Counted from the first letter of the stretch, positions 43,499 through 53,071 are shown. The stretch: 64,000 nucleotides of DNA from Lachnospiraceae bacterium UBA3633 (GCA_002374095.1 DFKY01000010.1:62001-126000), one strand, 5' to 3'. Notes: generated by a model from the letters alone, not told the origin. Numbers and translations are program-made.

Positions 43499-44845
43499 TT
43501 AAACTTTTGTTTTTGCAGCGCCTTTCCATATAAGTCCGATAACGACTCCTATGATAGTAGGTACTACCCAACCGAGTCCAAGACTATAAAATGGGAAGAA
43601 ACGATTGCCGAACATCTGCGCAGTGCTGATGAAGTTTTCTGATATGAGTCCAACTGGAAATGCTCCTATAAAATCAAAAACTGCAGCGATCATGTTAAAT
43701 ATTGTAGCCATGACGAACACTTTCTTATCATATCCGAAGAATTTGCCAAAAAGTGTGAGTAGGATTATGCTAATCGTGAGTGGGTATAAGAACATAAGCA
43801 CAGGCACAGCATATGTAATTATAGCATCAAGACCAAAGTTTGATACTACAAACGAAAATACTGTAAATACTATAGCCCAAGTTTTTTCGCTTATAAAATT
43901 TGGAAACATCTTATAAAACATTTCAGAGCAACTTATAACGAGAGAAAGTGCAGTTTTTAAGCAAGCGAGAGTAACTGTAGCAAGTAAGAAATATATACCA
44001 AATCTTCCGAAGTAATTGTGAGTAATTTCTGATAAAGCTATACCACCATTAGATGAGACTTCAAATTTTCCCATGCTCATAGTTCCCATAAGTGTAGTGA
44101 GCACATAGATGAGTGCCATAAGGACACAACCGATAATACCTGCTTTTATTGTGTTGATTGCTACATCTGTCTCATTTTTTATTCCTAAGTCTCTTACAAC
44201 TCTTATAACTGTAATGCCGAAAGCAAGAGATGCGATGGCATCCATAGTTCCGTAGCCTTCAAGGAAACCTTTAAAGAAAGAGTTCGACATGTAAGCAGTA
44301 TCTGGTGTGACTGAATCTATAGTGCCAAGTGGATTGGCAAATGAAATTACAATTAGTATTGTAAGGAATATTAGAAATATTGGGTTGATGTATTGTCCAA
44401 CCCATTTCATGATACCACTTGGACGAAGAGCGAAGAAAAGTACTATCGCAAAAAATATAAAAGTAAATATAAGTCGGGGAACTACTTCTGATCCATCAAT
44501 GAGTGGGAGCATACCAATAGTAAATGAAGTTGATGCACATCTTGGGATAGCAAAAAATGGACCAATGGTTAGATATAGAGCTATAGTTAAAAAGTATTTG
44601 TATTTTTCTCCAACTAATGATGCAAGATCAAAAAGACTATCTTTTTGGCTGATGCCAAGACATGCAACACCAAGTAGTGGTATTCCTACACCTGTGAGTA
44701 CAAAACCCATTATAGCAGACCAGACATTTGATCCTGCAAGTTGTCCCATATGGACAGGGAATATAAGATTGCCTGCTCCAAAAAACATACCGAAAAGCAT
44801 ACTGCCGACAAGTATACTTTCTTTAAATGTCAGAGATTTTTTCAT
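43499..44845 (-). CDS. brnQ: Branched-chain amino acid:cation symporter BrnQ
   Basis: 448 residues and about 12 membrane helices. The opening (GSMLFGMFFGAGNLIFPVHMGQLAG) and the FFAIPRCASTSFTIG segment are diagnostic of the LIVCS family, which imports Leu, Ile and Val with Na+ or H+. It is transcribed toward the c-di-AMP receptor gene. Its upstream region contains a GTTATAAC palindrome related to the sequence in the LysR intergenic region, but shared control is uncertain. A GGGGGAAG site lies before the ATG. Confidence 0.93.
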   Translation of the reverse strand: MKKSLTFKESILVGSMLFGMFFGAGNLIFPVHMGQLAGSNVWSAIMGFVLTGVGIPLLGVACLGISQKDSLFDLASLVGEKYKYFLTIALYLTIGPFFAIPRCASTSFTIGMLPLIDGSEVVPRLIFTFIFFAIVLFFALRPSGIMKWVGQYINPIFLIFLTILIVISFANPLGTIDSVTPDTAYMSNSFFKGFLEGYGTMDAIASLAFGITVIRVVRDLGIKNETDVAINTIKAGIIGCVLMALIYVLTTLMGTMSMGKFEVSSNGGIALSEITHNYFGRFGIYFLLATVTLACLKTALSLVISCSEMFYKMFPNFISEKTWAIVFTVFSFVVSNFGLDAIITYAVPVLMFLYPLTISIILLTLFGKFFGYDKKVFVMATIFNMIAAVFDFIGAFPVGLISENFISTAQMFGNRFFPFYSLGLGWVVPTIIGVVIGLIWKGAAKTKV

Positions 44846-44948
44846 AGCTTCCCCCTTGGAAATTTTATTATATGAATTTTATTATAAATTTATTTAATTT
44901 TCAACATCTTTAGGCAATAGAGATATAGGGTTATAACTGATATACGAG

Positions 44949-45827
44949 TTAGATGTAGTCTTTAAAGTGTTTTATGATATATTCTTTTAATTCACTTACA
45001 GCTTTTGTCTTATAACCATTTTTCCATTCAATGATTATAAATCTTTTGCAGTTTGGGTTATGAATTTTTATAATTTTTATTTTGTCGTTTGGAACTATTT
45101 CTTTCCAGGTGATTGAAGGAATAATTGCAAAACCAAGTCCAGTCTTTATATATTCTTTTATGACATATGGTGAATTGTTTTCAAAACAAAACTTTGGTTT
45201 GAATCCAGCAAGCATACAGTAATAATCATTAATTTCTCTCAAATCTTTATTCTTGGAAAGCGATATAAGGTTTTCATTTGCGATTTCGGACAGGTCAATT
45301 GATGATTTTTTTGCAAGTTTATGATTTTTTGGCACAGAGAGAAGAAGGTGTTCTTCAAGCAGGTCTTTTTTATCTTTATCAGCAATATAAGAAGTATCTG
45401 ACCTTATGATTATGTCGAAGTCCTTTTTACGTTCTATGTACTCTGTCTTATCAAGCTGTGTGACACGTAAATTTATGTTTTTATTATTTGTCTGATAATC
45501 TACAAGAAGTTTTCTCATTTGTGATGATGCAGAATTGACAAGAATTGATACAGTATTATTGGCTTCACCTTTTAAATCATTAATTTCTGATTTGATATAT
45601 TTTAGCTCATCAAGAATACTTGATGTGTGCTTAAATAATGCCTCGCCATATGGACTTAATGCAACATTTCTACCTTTTTTCACAAATAAGTCGACTCCAA
45701 GCTCTGTCTCAAGATTTTTTATAGTCCTTGAGAGGGCTGGTTGTGACACATTAAGGTTTTCTGCTGCTTTTGTAAAATGGGATGTATTTGCAACTTCGTT
45801 AAAATATGTTATTTCTGTAAGATTCAT
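44949..45827 (-). CDS. LysR-family transcriptional regulator
   Basis: 292 residues. The N-terminal winged helix-turn-helix reads FNEVANTSHFTKAAENLNVSQPALSRTIKNLE, as in typical LysR proteins; the C-terminal two-lobed effector domain follows from about residue 90. It is divergent from the malonate/nucleobase cluster at 46082, the classic layout for a LysR activator and its target. Malonate decarboxylase operons elsewhere are also controlled by a LysR protein (MdcR), so malonate or a pyrimidine-derived acid is a reasonable inducer; this is inference. Confidence 0.9.
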   Translation of the reverse strand: MNLTEITYFNEVANTSHFTKAAENLNVSQPALSRTIKNLETELGVDLFVKKGRNVALSPYGEALFKHTSSILDELKYIKSEINDLKGEANNTVSILVNSASSQMRKLLVDYQTNNKNINLRVTQLDKTEYIERKKDFDIIIRSDTSYIADKDKKDLLEEHLLLSVPKNHKLAKKSSIDLSEIANENLISLSKNKDLREINDYYCMLAGFKPKFCFENNSPYVIKEYIKTGLGFAIIPSITWKEIVPNDKIKIIKIHNPNCKRFIIIEWKNGYKTKAVSELKEYIIKHFKDYI

Positions 45828-45846
45828 TATAATACCTCATAAGGGA

Positions 45847-45971
45847 TAGTTATAAGTTCTTTTTTTTACATTATAATTAATATAAAAGTTAATGTCAATA
45901 ATATATAACAATTTAGTTATAAAATTATACAAATAATGAATATTTTTTTTATTGATTATATGTGCTATAAT
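45847..45971 (+). promoter_or_regulatory. Divergent control region between lysR-type gene and the malonate cluster
   Basis: TAGTTATAA occurs at 45847-45855 and again at 45914-45922. The second is part of the 18-bp palindrome TATAAC-AATTTA-GTTATA (45904-45921). An extended -10 element, TGCTATAAT, ends at 45971 and points toward the cluster; a clear -35 is lacking, as expected of an activator-dependent promoter. No other gene fits in this 254-base gap. Confidence 0.5.
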
Positions 45972-46081
45972 GTAAGAAAAAATATAGATTTACTTAAGGG
46001 TACTATGGAAAATGTCCAATATATGTTTTCCGATTATGGTACTAACCTAAATCTTAAATATTTCATTTTGAGGGAGTTCCT

Positions 46082-47722
46082 ATGGAGTGGAATAAGAATA
46101 AGAAAAAGAAAGAAGAAAGATTAAATTCTGTAAGTTCTTTTTTGGATGGTAAAGTAATAAAGACTAATGATATCGTCGAGGTTCTTAATCGTGTGATAAG
46201 ACCAGGCGATAATTTAATTTTGGAGGGAGATAATCAGAAGCAAGCATCATTTCTTGCAAAAGCTATGACTAAAGTTGATGTGCAGTCTGTGCATGATATA
46301 CATCTGATTATACCTTCTATATCAAGAGATGAGCACCTTGATCTTTTTGATAAAGGTATAGCATCTCTTATTAATTTTGCATTTGCAGGGACGCAGAGTC
46401 TTCGTCTAAGTTCGATGATGAATAGTGGCGTATGTAAAGTTGGAGCGATACATACATACTTTGAACTCTACGCAAGACTTTTTGTAGATCTCATACCAAA
46501 TGTTGCACTCGTTGCAGCAGATGCAGCAGATAGAAATGGCAACCTATATACTGGTGCAAATACAGAAGAGACACCAACACTTGTAGAAGCTACTGCATTT
46601 AAGGATGGTATAGTTATAGCTCAGGTCAATAAGATAGTTGATAAAGTTCCAAGAGTTGACATACCTGGTGATTGGGTTGATATGATAGTTGAAGCAGATG
46701 AGCCATTTCCTATGGAGCCACTTTTCACAAGAGAACCAGACAAGATAAAAGATCATCATATACTTGAAGCAATGATGATTATAAAGGGAATATATGAGAA
46801 GCATCAAGTTATATCTTTAAATCATGGTATAGGATACAATGGTGGTGCTATAGAACTTATACTTCCAACTTATGGAGAAGAACTTGGACTTAAAGGAAAG
46901 ATATGTAAGAACTGGGTTCTCAACCCTCATCCAACTCTTATACCAGCAATTGAAGCTGGGTGGGTTGAGTCGGTCTATGCATTTGGCGGTGAGACAGGTA
47001 TGAGTAGATATACAGCTGCACGTCCTGACATCTTTTTTACAGGTAGTGATGGTGTCATGAGATCCAATCGTCCTCTTGCACAACTTGCAGGACTTTATGC
47101 TATGGATTTATTCCTTGGTGCTACACTTCAACTTGATTACTTTGGTAACTCATCAACAGTTACAGGTAATCGTGTATCTGGCTTTGGTGGCGCTCCAAAT
47201 ATGGGACATGATTCAGGAGGAAGACGTCATGCAACTCCTGCATGGGCAGCGATGAAAGACGAAAGTCGCCCACTTCGTGGAGGAAGAAAACTTGTGGTGC
47301 AGATTGTATCTACAAGTTATAAAAATAAAGAAGGAAAAGTGATACCTTGTATAGTAGAAGAACTTGATGCAGTGAGAGTTGGGAAAGAGACGGGCATGCC
47401 GATAACTCCAGTTATGATTTACGGAGAAGATGTGACGCATGTAGTGACTGAGCAAGGTATAGCCTATACATATATGGCTAAAACTAATGAAGAGAGACGA
47501 GAGATGATTGCGGCAGTATCAAGAGGCATACCAGTAGAAAGTTATTGTAGTGATAAGAGAAGAGAAGAACTTATAAATGAAGGAAAGATTGCATTTCCAG
47601 AAACACTTGGTATAGATAGAGCTAGAGCAAATAAAGAATTGCTTGCTGCTAAAAGTCTTGAAGAGATAAGAGAGATATCTGGTGGACTTTATGATATACC
47701 AGAGAAATTTTTAAAGAAATAA
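46082..47722 (+). CDS. mdcA: MdcA-type malonate CoA/ACP-transferase
   Basis: 546 residues, the length of the malonate decarboxylase alpha subunit. Long stretches match that family: LEGDNQKQASFLAKAM, the FAFAGTQSLR segment, GAIHTYFELYARLFVDLIPN, SLNHGIGYNGGAIELILPTYGE, NPHPTLIPAIEAGWVES and GFGGAPNMGHDSGGRRHATPAW. MdcA exchanges acetate for malonate on a thioester carrier, and the alpha subunit alone can use acetyl-CoA (malonate CoA-transferase). No ACP or MdcC gene is present, so free CoA is the likely carrier here. GAGGGAG precedes the ATG. First gene of the cluster, divergent from the LysR gene. Confidence 0.9.
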   Translation: MEWNKNKKKKEERLNSVSSFLDGKVIKTNDIVEVLNRVIRPGDNLILEGDNQKQASFLAKAMTKVDVQSVHDIHLIIPSISRDEHLDLFDKGIASLINFAFAGTQSLRLSSMMNSGVCKVGAIHTYFELYARLFVDLIPNVALVAADAADRNGNLYTGANTEETPTLVEATAFKDGIVIAQVNKIVDKVPRVDIPGDWVDMIVEADEPFPMEPLFTREPDKIKDHHILEAMMIIKGIYEKHQVISLNHGIGYNGGAIELILPTYGEELGLKGKICKNWVLNPHPTLIPAIEAGWVESVYAFGGETGMSRYTAARPDIFFTGSDGVMRSNRPLAQLAGLYAMDLFLGATLQLDYFGNSSTVTGNRVSGFGGAPNMGHDSGGRRHATPAWAAMKDESRPLRGGRKLVVQIVSTSYKNKEGKVIPCIVEELDAVRVGKETGMPITPVMIYGEDVTHVVTEQGIAYTYMAKTNEERREMIAAVSRGIPVESYCSDKRREELINEGKIAFPETLGIDRARANKELLAAKSLEEIREISGGLYDIPEKFLKK

Positions 47723-47774
47723 TATAATTGAAGGGCGAGTATTGTATACTCGTATAGAAAAGGAGGAGAATTAG

Positions 47775-49319
47775 ATGTCACGAAAGTTAACAGAGCTTAA
47801 TGAGCTAAAACTAAAACTTCGTAGTGGCGGTGGTGAAAAAGCCGTGGAAAAGCAACATAGTCTTGGCAAGATGACTGCAAGGGAACGTCTTGAGAAACTT
47901 TTTGATGCTGGGACATTTGTTGAGACTGGACTTTTTGTAAAACACAGATGCACTAATTTTGGTATGGATAAAAAAGAAAGTCCAGCAGAAGGAGTTGTGA
48001 CTGGCTTTGGACAAATCAATGGTAGACTTACATATGCAGCAGCTCAAGATTTTACAGTAATAGGTGGATCTCTCGGTGAGATGCATGCTGATAAGATAGT
48101 AAAGTGTCAAGAAGCTGCTATGAAGGTAGGGGCACCTATGATTTGTATCAATGATTCAGGTGGTGCTCGTATACAAGAAGGTGTAGATGCACTTTCAGGT
48201 TATGGAAGAATTTTTTATAACAATACTTTGGCATCAGGAGTCATCCCACAGATTTCAGTTATTATGGGACCTTGTGCAGGTGGTGCTGTATATAGTCCTG
48301 CTATAACTGATTTTATATTTATGGTAGAAAATACAAGTCAGATGTTTATAACAGGTCCGCAAGTTATAAAGACAGTTACTGGCGAAGATGTGACAGCTGA
48401 AGCTCTTGGCGGAGCGATGACTCACAATTCTATATCGGGTGTAGCACATTTTCATGCAGCAGATGAGAATGCTTGTATAGAACAGATAAGAACTTTGCTT
48501 TCATATCTTCCACAAAATAATATGGAGAAAGCAGAAACTTTTGCATGTAGTGATGACTTAAATAGATTAAGCCCTGAACTCAATGATATAGTTCCAGAAA
48601 ATCCCAATAAAGCTTATGAGATGAAAGATGTCATAAGAGCAGTAGCGGATGACAATGTATTTTTTGAGACTCAAAGTGAGTATGCAAAAAATATCATTAC
48701 AGGTTTCATACGTCTTGCAGGTAAGTCTATAGGAATCATAGCAAGTGAACCAAAAGCTATGGCAGGATGTCTTGACATCAATGCATCAGATAAAGCAGCA
48801 AGATTCATAAGAACTTGTGACTGCTTCAATATCCCTATACTTACATTTGAAGATGTGCCAGGATTTTTGCCTGGAACTCAACAAGAGCATGGTGGCATCA
48901 TAAGACATGGAGCAAAGATGCTTTTTGCTTATAGCGAAGCATCTGTCCCTATGGTTACTGTCATAACTCGTAAAGCATATGGAGGAGCATATATTGGTAT
49001 GTGCTCAAAACATCTTGGAGCTGATATAGTGTATGCTTGGCCAGAAGCACAGATTGCAGTTATGGGTGCAGAGGGCGCGGCCAATATAATTTTTGCAAAA
49101 GACATAAAAGCATCAGAAAATCCTCAAGAAGAAAGAGCAAAAAAGATTGCAGAATATGACAATATGATGATGAACCCATATGTAGCAGCAAGTCGTGGTT
49201 ATGTAGATGATGTCATAGAACCTGCAACTACAAGAAAGATGCTTATAGCTGCATTTAACTCTTTAGAGACTAAAGTAGTTCGCAAAGCCAATAAGAAGCA
49301 TGGCAATATTCCATTGTAA
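47775..49319 (+). CDS. mmdA: Carboxyltransferase alpha subunit of biotin-dependent acyl-CoA decarboxylase (MmdA-like)
   Basis: 514 residues of the acyl-CoA carboxyltransferase family with both crotonase-like halves. The acyl-CoA site shows INDSGGARIQEGVDALSGYG and MGPCAGGAVYSPA; the carboxybiotin side shows FEDVPGFLPGTQQEHGGIIRHGAK and RKAYGGAYIGMCSK. It moves a carboxyl group from malonyl-, methylmalonyl- or similar acyl-CoA to biotin. Given MdcA upstream, malonyl-CoA is the most likely substrate. It resembles the single-chain MmdA type, not the split MadC/MadD of malonate-fermenting Malonomonas. AAAAGGAGGAG lies ahead of the ATG. Confidence 0.92.
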   Translation: MSRKLTELNELKLKLRSGGGEKAVEKQHSLGKMTARERLEKLFDAGTFVETGLFVKHRCTNFGMDKKESPAEGVVTGFGQINGRLTYAAAQDFTVIGGSLGEMHADKIVKCQEAAMKVGAPMICINDSGGARIQEGVDALSGYGRIFYNNTLASGVIPQISVIMGPCAGGAVYSPAITDFIFMVENTSQMFITGPQVIKTVTGEDVTAEALGGAMTHNSISGVAHFHAADENACIEQIRTLLSYLPQNNMEKAETFACSDDLNRLSPELNDIVPENPNKAYEMKDVIRAVADDNVFFETQSEYAKNIITGFIRLAGKSIGIIASEPKAMAGCLDINASDKAARFIRTCDCFNIPILTFEDVPGFLPGTQQEHGGIIRHGAKMLFAYSEASVPMVTVITRKAYGGAYIGMCSKHLGADIVYAWPEAQIAVMGAEGAANIIFAKDIKASENPQEERAKKIAEYDNMMMNPYVAASRGYVDDVIEPATTRKMLIAAFNSLETKVVRKANKKHGNIPL

Positions 49320-49347
49320 CACTGTGACACAGGAAAGGAGAGAATAG

Positions 49348-49719
49348 ATGGGATTATTTTTAGCAATGTATGGCAATAAAGTAAACATTGAAGAAGCTCT
49401 TTTTATATCAGCATTTGCCATGATAGTAGTTTTCTTGGTGCTTCTTATCATATCATATCTGATTGATATCACAGCATTTTTTATAAATGGACCTAAGAAA
49501 AAAGTTGAAAAAAAGTTAGAAAACATAGAAAAGAAAGCTTGTGATGTGAAAAGTGTATCAAAAGATAAAGAAAGTGATCTGGTAGTTGTGATAGCAGGAG
49601 CTATTGCAGCATATCTTGGTACATCAGCAGATAATGTAGTTATAAAAAGTATAAGAAGGATACCTCAGAGTGATACACCTTGGACAGAGAGAGGTCTCTT
49701 ATCTCAGATAAAACCATAG
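49348..49719 (+). CDS. OadG/MmdD-like membrane anchor subunit
   Basis: 123 residues. One membrane helix (about 17-42) is followed by a Lys/Glu-rich linker and a C-terminal segment (VVVIAGAIAAYLG, then IKSIRRIP) typical of the gamma/delta subunits that hold the carboxyltransferase on the membrane beta subunit. AAAGGAG precedes the ATG. It lies between the carboxyltransferase and the biotin carrier, as in Na+-pumping decarboxylase operons. Confidence 0.85.
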   Translation: MGLFLAMYGNKVNIEEALFISAFAMIVVFLVLLIISYLIDITAFFINGPKKKVEKKLENIEKKACDVKSVSKDKESDLVVVIAGAIAAYLGTSADNVVIKSIRRIPQSDTPWTERGLLSQIKP

Positions 49720-49754
49720 TGACACATCTAATATAATTATAGGAGGAAATATTT

Positions 49755-50135
49755 ATGAAAAAGTTTAATATAAAAGTTGATGGAGTAATGCATGAAGTTG
49801 AAGTAGAGGAAGTTGGAGGATCAATGGTAGCCGCAGCAAGTTATGTAGCACCTGCACCAAAAGCAGCACCAGTGGCACCGGCAGCGCCTGTAGCATCTTC
49901 TGCACCAAAAGCTAAAGCTGGATCTGGCTCAGTTGTAGCACCGCTTCAAGGTACAGTTCAGACTATAAAAGTAAAAGTAGGCGATACTGTAAATGCAGGT
50001 GATGTAGTTGCTGTTATAGAAGCAATGAAGATGGAAAATGATATACCAGCTGTTGCAAGTGGAAAAGTTACACAAGTTTATGTAAGCAATGGCGCAAAAG
50101 TAGCTGCTGGAGATGTATTACTTGATATAGCATAG
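49755..50135 (+). CDS. Biotin carrier subunit of the decarboxylase
   Basis: 126 residues. The N-terminal ~30 precede a flexible Ala/Pro-rich linker (PAPKAAPVAPAAP, about 32-50); the biotinyl domain carries the EAMKMEN motif with K92 as the biotinylated lysine, 34 residues from the end as usual. It swings carboxybiotin between the cytoplasmic carboxyltransferase and the membrane pump. TAGGAGG precedes the ATG. A biotin-protein ligase is needed but is not in the window. Confidence 0.95.
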   Translation: MKKFNIKVDGVMHEVEVEEVGGSMVAAASYVAPAPKAAPVAPAAPVASSAPKAKAGSGSVVAPLQGTVQTIKVKVGDTVNAGDVVAVIEAMKMENDIPAVASGKVTQVYVSNGAKVAAGDVLLDIA

Positions 50136-50184
50136 TGAGTGTAGAAGGGCATATGTCCACATATATAATAATGGGAGTTAATAT

Positions 50185-51456
50185 ATGCAAGTATTATTTT
50201 TAACAAATGTTATCGTAGAGACACTTCGTACTTTCTGGGAAAGTACTGGTTTCTATGATTTTTTTAATCCTATAATGAAGCCTGGTGTACTTCTTCCATT
50301 TGGTAATCTTATAATGATTGGTATAGCTTGCGTACTTCTATATCTTGCTATTGCGAAAGAATATGAGCCATATCTACTTATATCTATTGCGTTTGGTATG
50401 CTACTTGTCAATCTTCCTCTTGCAGGACTTATGGATGCACCAGTATTAAGAGAAGTATCGTCAGCACTTGGAGCAGTAGACCAAGGTGCACTTAAATTTT
50501 TTGCCGATAAACTGAATATAAATATCGCTGAGACAAAAGGTGGTCTTCTTTACTACCTTTTTCAAGGCATAGACCTTGGCATATATCCGCCACTTATTTT
50601 CTTATGTATAGGAGCAGGTACAGACTTCGGTCCACTCATTGCCAATCCTCGTTCGCTTCTTCTTGGAGCAGCAGCACAGTTTGGTATATTTTTCACATTT
50701 ATTGGAGCGATATTTCTTGGATTCACAGGACCTGAAGCAGCATCAATTGGTATAATCGGTGGAGCAGATGGACCTACAGCACTTTATCTTACATCAAAGC
50801 TTGCACCACAACTTTTAGGATCTATAGCAGTAGCTGCTTATTCATATATGGCACTTGTACCTATGATACAACCACCAATAATAAAACTACTTACCACAGA
50901 GAAAGAGCGTGTCATAAAGATGGAGCAACTTAGAGAAGTATCACAGACGGAAAAAATAATATTTCCTATCGTGGTTACTATTTTCTGTTGTCTACTTCTT
51001 CCATCAGCAGCATCACTAATTGGTATGCTTATGCTTGGCAATCTCTTGAAAGAATCAGGAAGAGTACCACTACTTGTAAAATGTATACAAGATTCTCTTA
51101 TGTATATAGTATCAATATTTTTAGGTGTCACTGTAGGTGCTAAAGCATCAGCAGAGCATTTTCTTACACCAGATACTCTTAAAATAATAGTACTTGGACT
51201 TATAGCATTTTCTATAGGTACAGCAGGTGGAGTGCTTATAGGTAAGATTATGTGCGTAGCAACTGGCGGAAAGATAAATCCTATGATTGGTGCAGCTGGT
51301 GTGTCTGCAGTCCCTATGGCAGCTCGTGTAGTTCAAAAGGAAGGGGTCAAGTATAATCCTACTAATTTCTTACTTATGCATGCAATGGGACCAAATGTTG
51401 CAGGAGTTATCGGATCAGCAGTTGCAGCAGGAATGTTATTATTGTTTTTTCAATAA
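50185..51456 (+). CDS. Na+-translocating decarboxylase beta subunit (OadB/GcdB/MmdB-like)
   Basis: 423 residues and about 10-11 membrane helices. Family hallmarks are the LGAGTDFGPLIANP-like loop (here CIGAGTDFGPLIANPRS), the GGADGPTALYLTSKLAP region with the essential Asp, and NPMIGAAGVSAVPMAARV. This subunit decarboxylates carboxybiotin and exports Na+. With the preceding three subunits it forms a complete decarboxylase whose energy output is a sodium gradient. GGGAG precedes the ATG. Confidence 0.94.
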   Translation: MQVLFLTNVIVETLRTFWESTGFYDFFNPIMKPGVLLPFGNLIMIGIACVLLYLAIAKEYEPYLLISIAFGMLLVNLPLAGLMDAPVLREVSSALGAVDQGALKFFADKLNINIAETKGGLLYYLFQGIDLGIYPPLIFLCIGAGTDFGPLIANPRSLLLGAAAQFGIFFTFIGAIFLGFTGPEAASIGIIGGADGPTALYLTSKLAPQLLGSIAVAAYSYMALVPMIQPPIIKLLTTEKERVIKMEQLREVSQTEKIIFPIVVTIFCCLLLPSAASLIGMLMLGNLLKESGRVPLLVKCIQDSLMYIVSIFLGVTVGAKASAEHFLTPDTLKIIVLGLIAFSIGTAGGVLIGKIMCVATGGKINPMIGAAGVSAVPMAARVVQKEGVKYNPTNFLLMHAMGPNVAGVIGSAVAAGMLLLFFQ

Positions 51457-51529
51457 TTAAAGTATTTGTATAGTGCTCTAATTCTATATACTTAATTATT
51501 ATAAAATAAGTTTCATGGTGGAGTGCAAT

Positions 51530-53002
51530 ATGTATAATGTTGAAGAACTAACGATAGAAAAATTTCATAATGATTTAAAAGAAGGATTGACCACTTGCAA
51601 AGAAGTAATGGAAGCTTATATAGATAGGATTAACACTTATGATAAGCAAAACGATAAAATCAATGCGATAATTTTGATTAATAAAGATGCTATAAAAGAA
51701 GCTGAAGACTGTGACAAAAAGATAAGAGAAGATAAAAGTATCATAGATAGATTGCCACTTTTTGGTTGTCCACTTTTAGTAAAAGATAATTTTGAGACAT
51801 ATGATATGCCAACTACAGCAGGATCTAAGACGCTTGAAGGTTTTATGACTCATAAAGATGCATTTGTAGTTGATAAACTAAGAAGTGCTGGAGCAATCAT
51901 AATAGCTAAGACAAATCTTCATGAATTTGCAGTATGGGGAGAAAATGTATCATCTATTCTTGGACAGACATATAATCCTTATGATCATACAAGATCCAGT
52001 GGTGGATCATCTGGTGGTACAGGAGCAGGACTTGCAGCTAACTTTGGTCTAATTGGTATAGGGACTGATACTATCAATTCTGTAAGAAGCCCAAGCTCAG
52101 CCAATAGTCTTTGTGGCATAAGACCAACTATAGGTCTTGTAAGTCGTATGGGTATAGTACCATATTCGCTTACACAAGATACGGCAGGGGCACTTGCAAG
52201 AACTGTGACAGACGCAGTTAAGACTTTTAACATGATGGTAGGAGCTGATCCAGAAGATCAAGTTACAGTTGATTCTGCAAAGTATGCAAAAGATGATTAT
52301 AGAAAATTCTTAAAAGCTACAGGATTAAAAGGAAAGAAGATAGGGATACTTAGAAGCTTTATGGGTACAAAAGATGTCCATAAAGAAGTCAATAGGTGTA
52401 TGGAAGATTGCTTTATGATCTTGAAAGATAATGGAGTGACACTTATTGATATAGAAGAAAAGTATGATATAGGGCATCTTGTAAATGATATAAGTCTTCA
52501 TCTGTGGGACTTCAAATATGAACTTGAAAAGTATTTGAAAGAGCATAATTGTAAGTACCAGACTTTTGACGAGCTTATAAATTCTGGACTTTGTACTCCG
52601 GATATTATTGTAAATCTGGAAGATGCCAATAAAATAGATATTCATTCGGATGCTTACAAAGAAAGAGCAAAGAAAAGACTTTCGCTTATAGAAGAAGTAA
52701 AAGCTCTTTATAAAAAGTATTCAATTGATGCGATTGTTTATCCACATCAGCAACAACTGGTATGTAAGGTTGGCAAAACTCAGGCAGAGCGTAATGGAGC
52801 TATAGGATCAGTTACTGGATTCCCTGCAATAGTTGTACCAGGTGGATTTTCTACTCCAGATGAAAATGCTCCAATAGGTGTGCCAGTGGGTTTAGAGATA
52901 CTAGGACTACCATTTACAGAAGATATACTTATAGAGATTGCATATGGATTTGAACAGGCAAGTAAAAAAAGAAAAAAACCAATACTTGGACACAATAATT
53001 AA
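51530..53002 (+). CDS. Amidase-signature hydrolase (candidate malonamidase)
   Basis: 490 residues of the amidase signature family. The Ser-cisSer-Lys triad is visible as K85 (LLVKDNF), S160 (SGGSSGG) and S184. The loop before S184 reads GTDTINS in place of the common GSDTGGS, so the oxyanion-hole residues differ while the nucleophile is kept. The family includes malonamidase E2. The gene lies between malonyl-CoA decarboxylase and carbamoyltransferase genes, which suggests a malonamate-type amide. The ATG at 51530 is used because GGTGGAG precedes it; a GTG at 51515 overlaps that site. Confidence 0.88.
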   Translation: MYNVEELTIEKFHNDLKEGLTTCKEVMEAYIDRINTYDKQNDKINAIILINKDAIKEAEDCDKKIREDKSIIDRLPLFGCPLLVKDNFETYDMPTTAGSKTLEGFMTHKDAFVVDKLRSAGAIIIAKTNLHEFAVWGENVSSILGQTYNPYDHTRSSGGSSGGTGAGLAANFGLIGIGTDTINSVRSPSSANSLCGIRPTIGLVSRMGIVPYSLTQDTAGALARTVTDAVKTFNMMVGADPEDQVTVDSAKYAKDDYRKFLKATGLKGKKIGILRSFMGTKDVHKEVNRCMEDCFMILKDNGVTLIDIEEKYDIGHLVNDISLHLWDFKYELEKYLKEHNCKYQTFDELINSGLCTPDIIVNLEDANKIDIHSDAYKERAKKRLSLIEEVKALYKKYSIDAIVYPHQQQLVCKVGKTQAERNGAIGSVTGFPAIVVPGGFSTPDENAPIGVPVGLEILGLPFTEDILIEIAYGFEQASKKRKKPILGHNN

Positions 53003-53071
53003 TCAAATGTAACTTAGTTCACATGAGAGGGTAAAGATTATAAACCCTAAAAAATAAATGTAGGAGGGAAT

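Noticed and set aside
45936..46124. 62-codon ORF in the LysR/mdcA gap
   Set aside because: It overlaps the promoter -10 element and the start of mdcA in another frame, has no ribosome binding site and has no recognisable composition.
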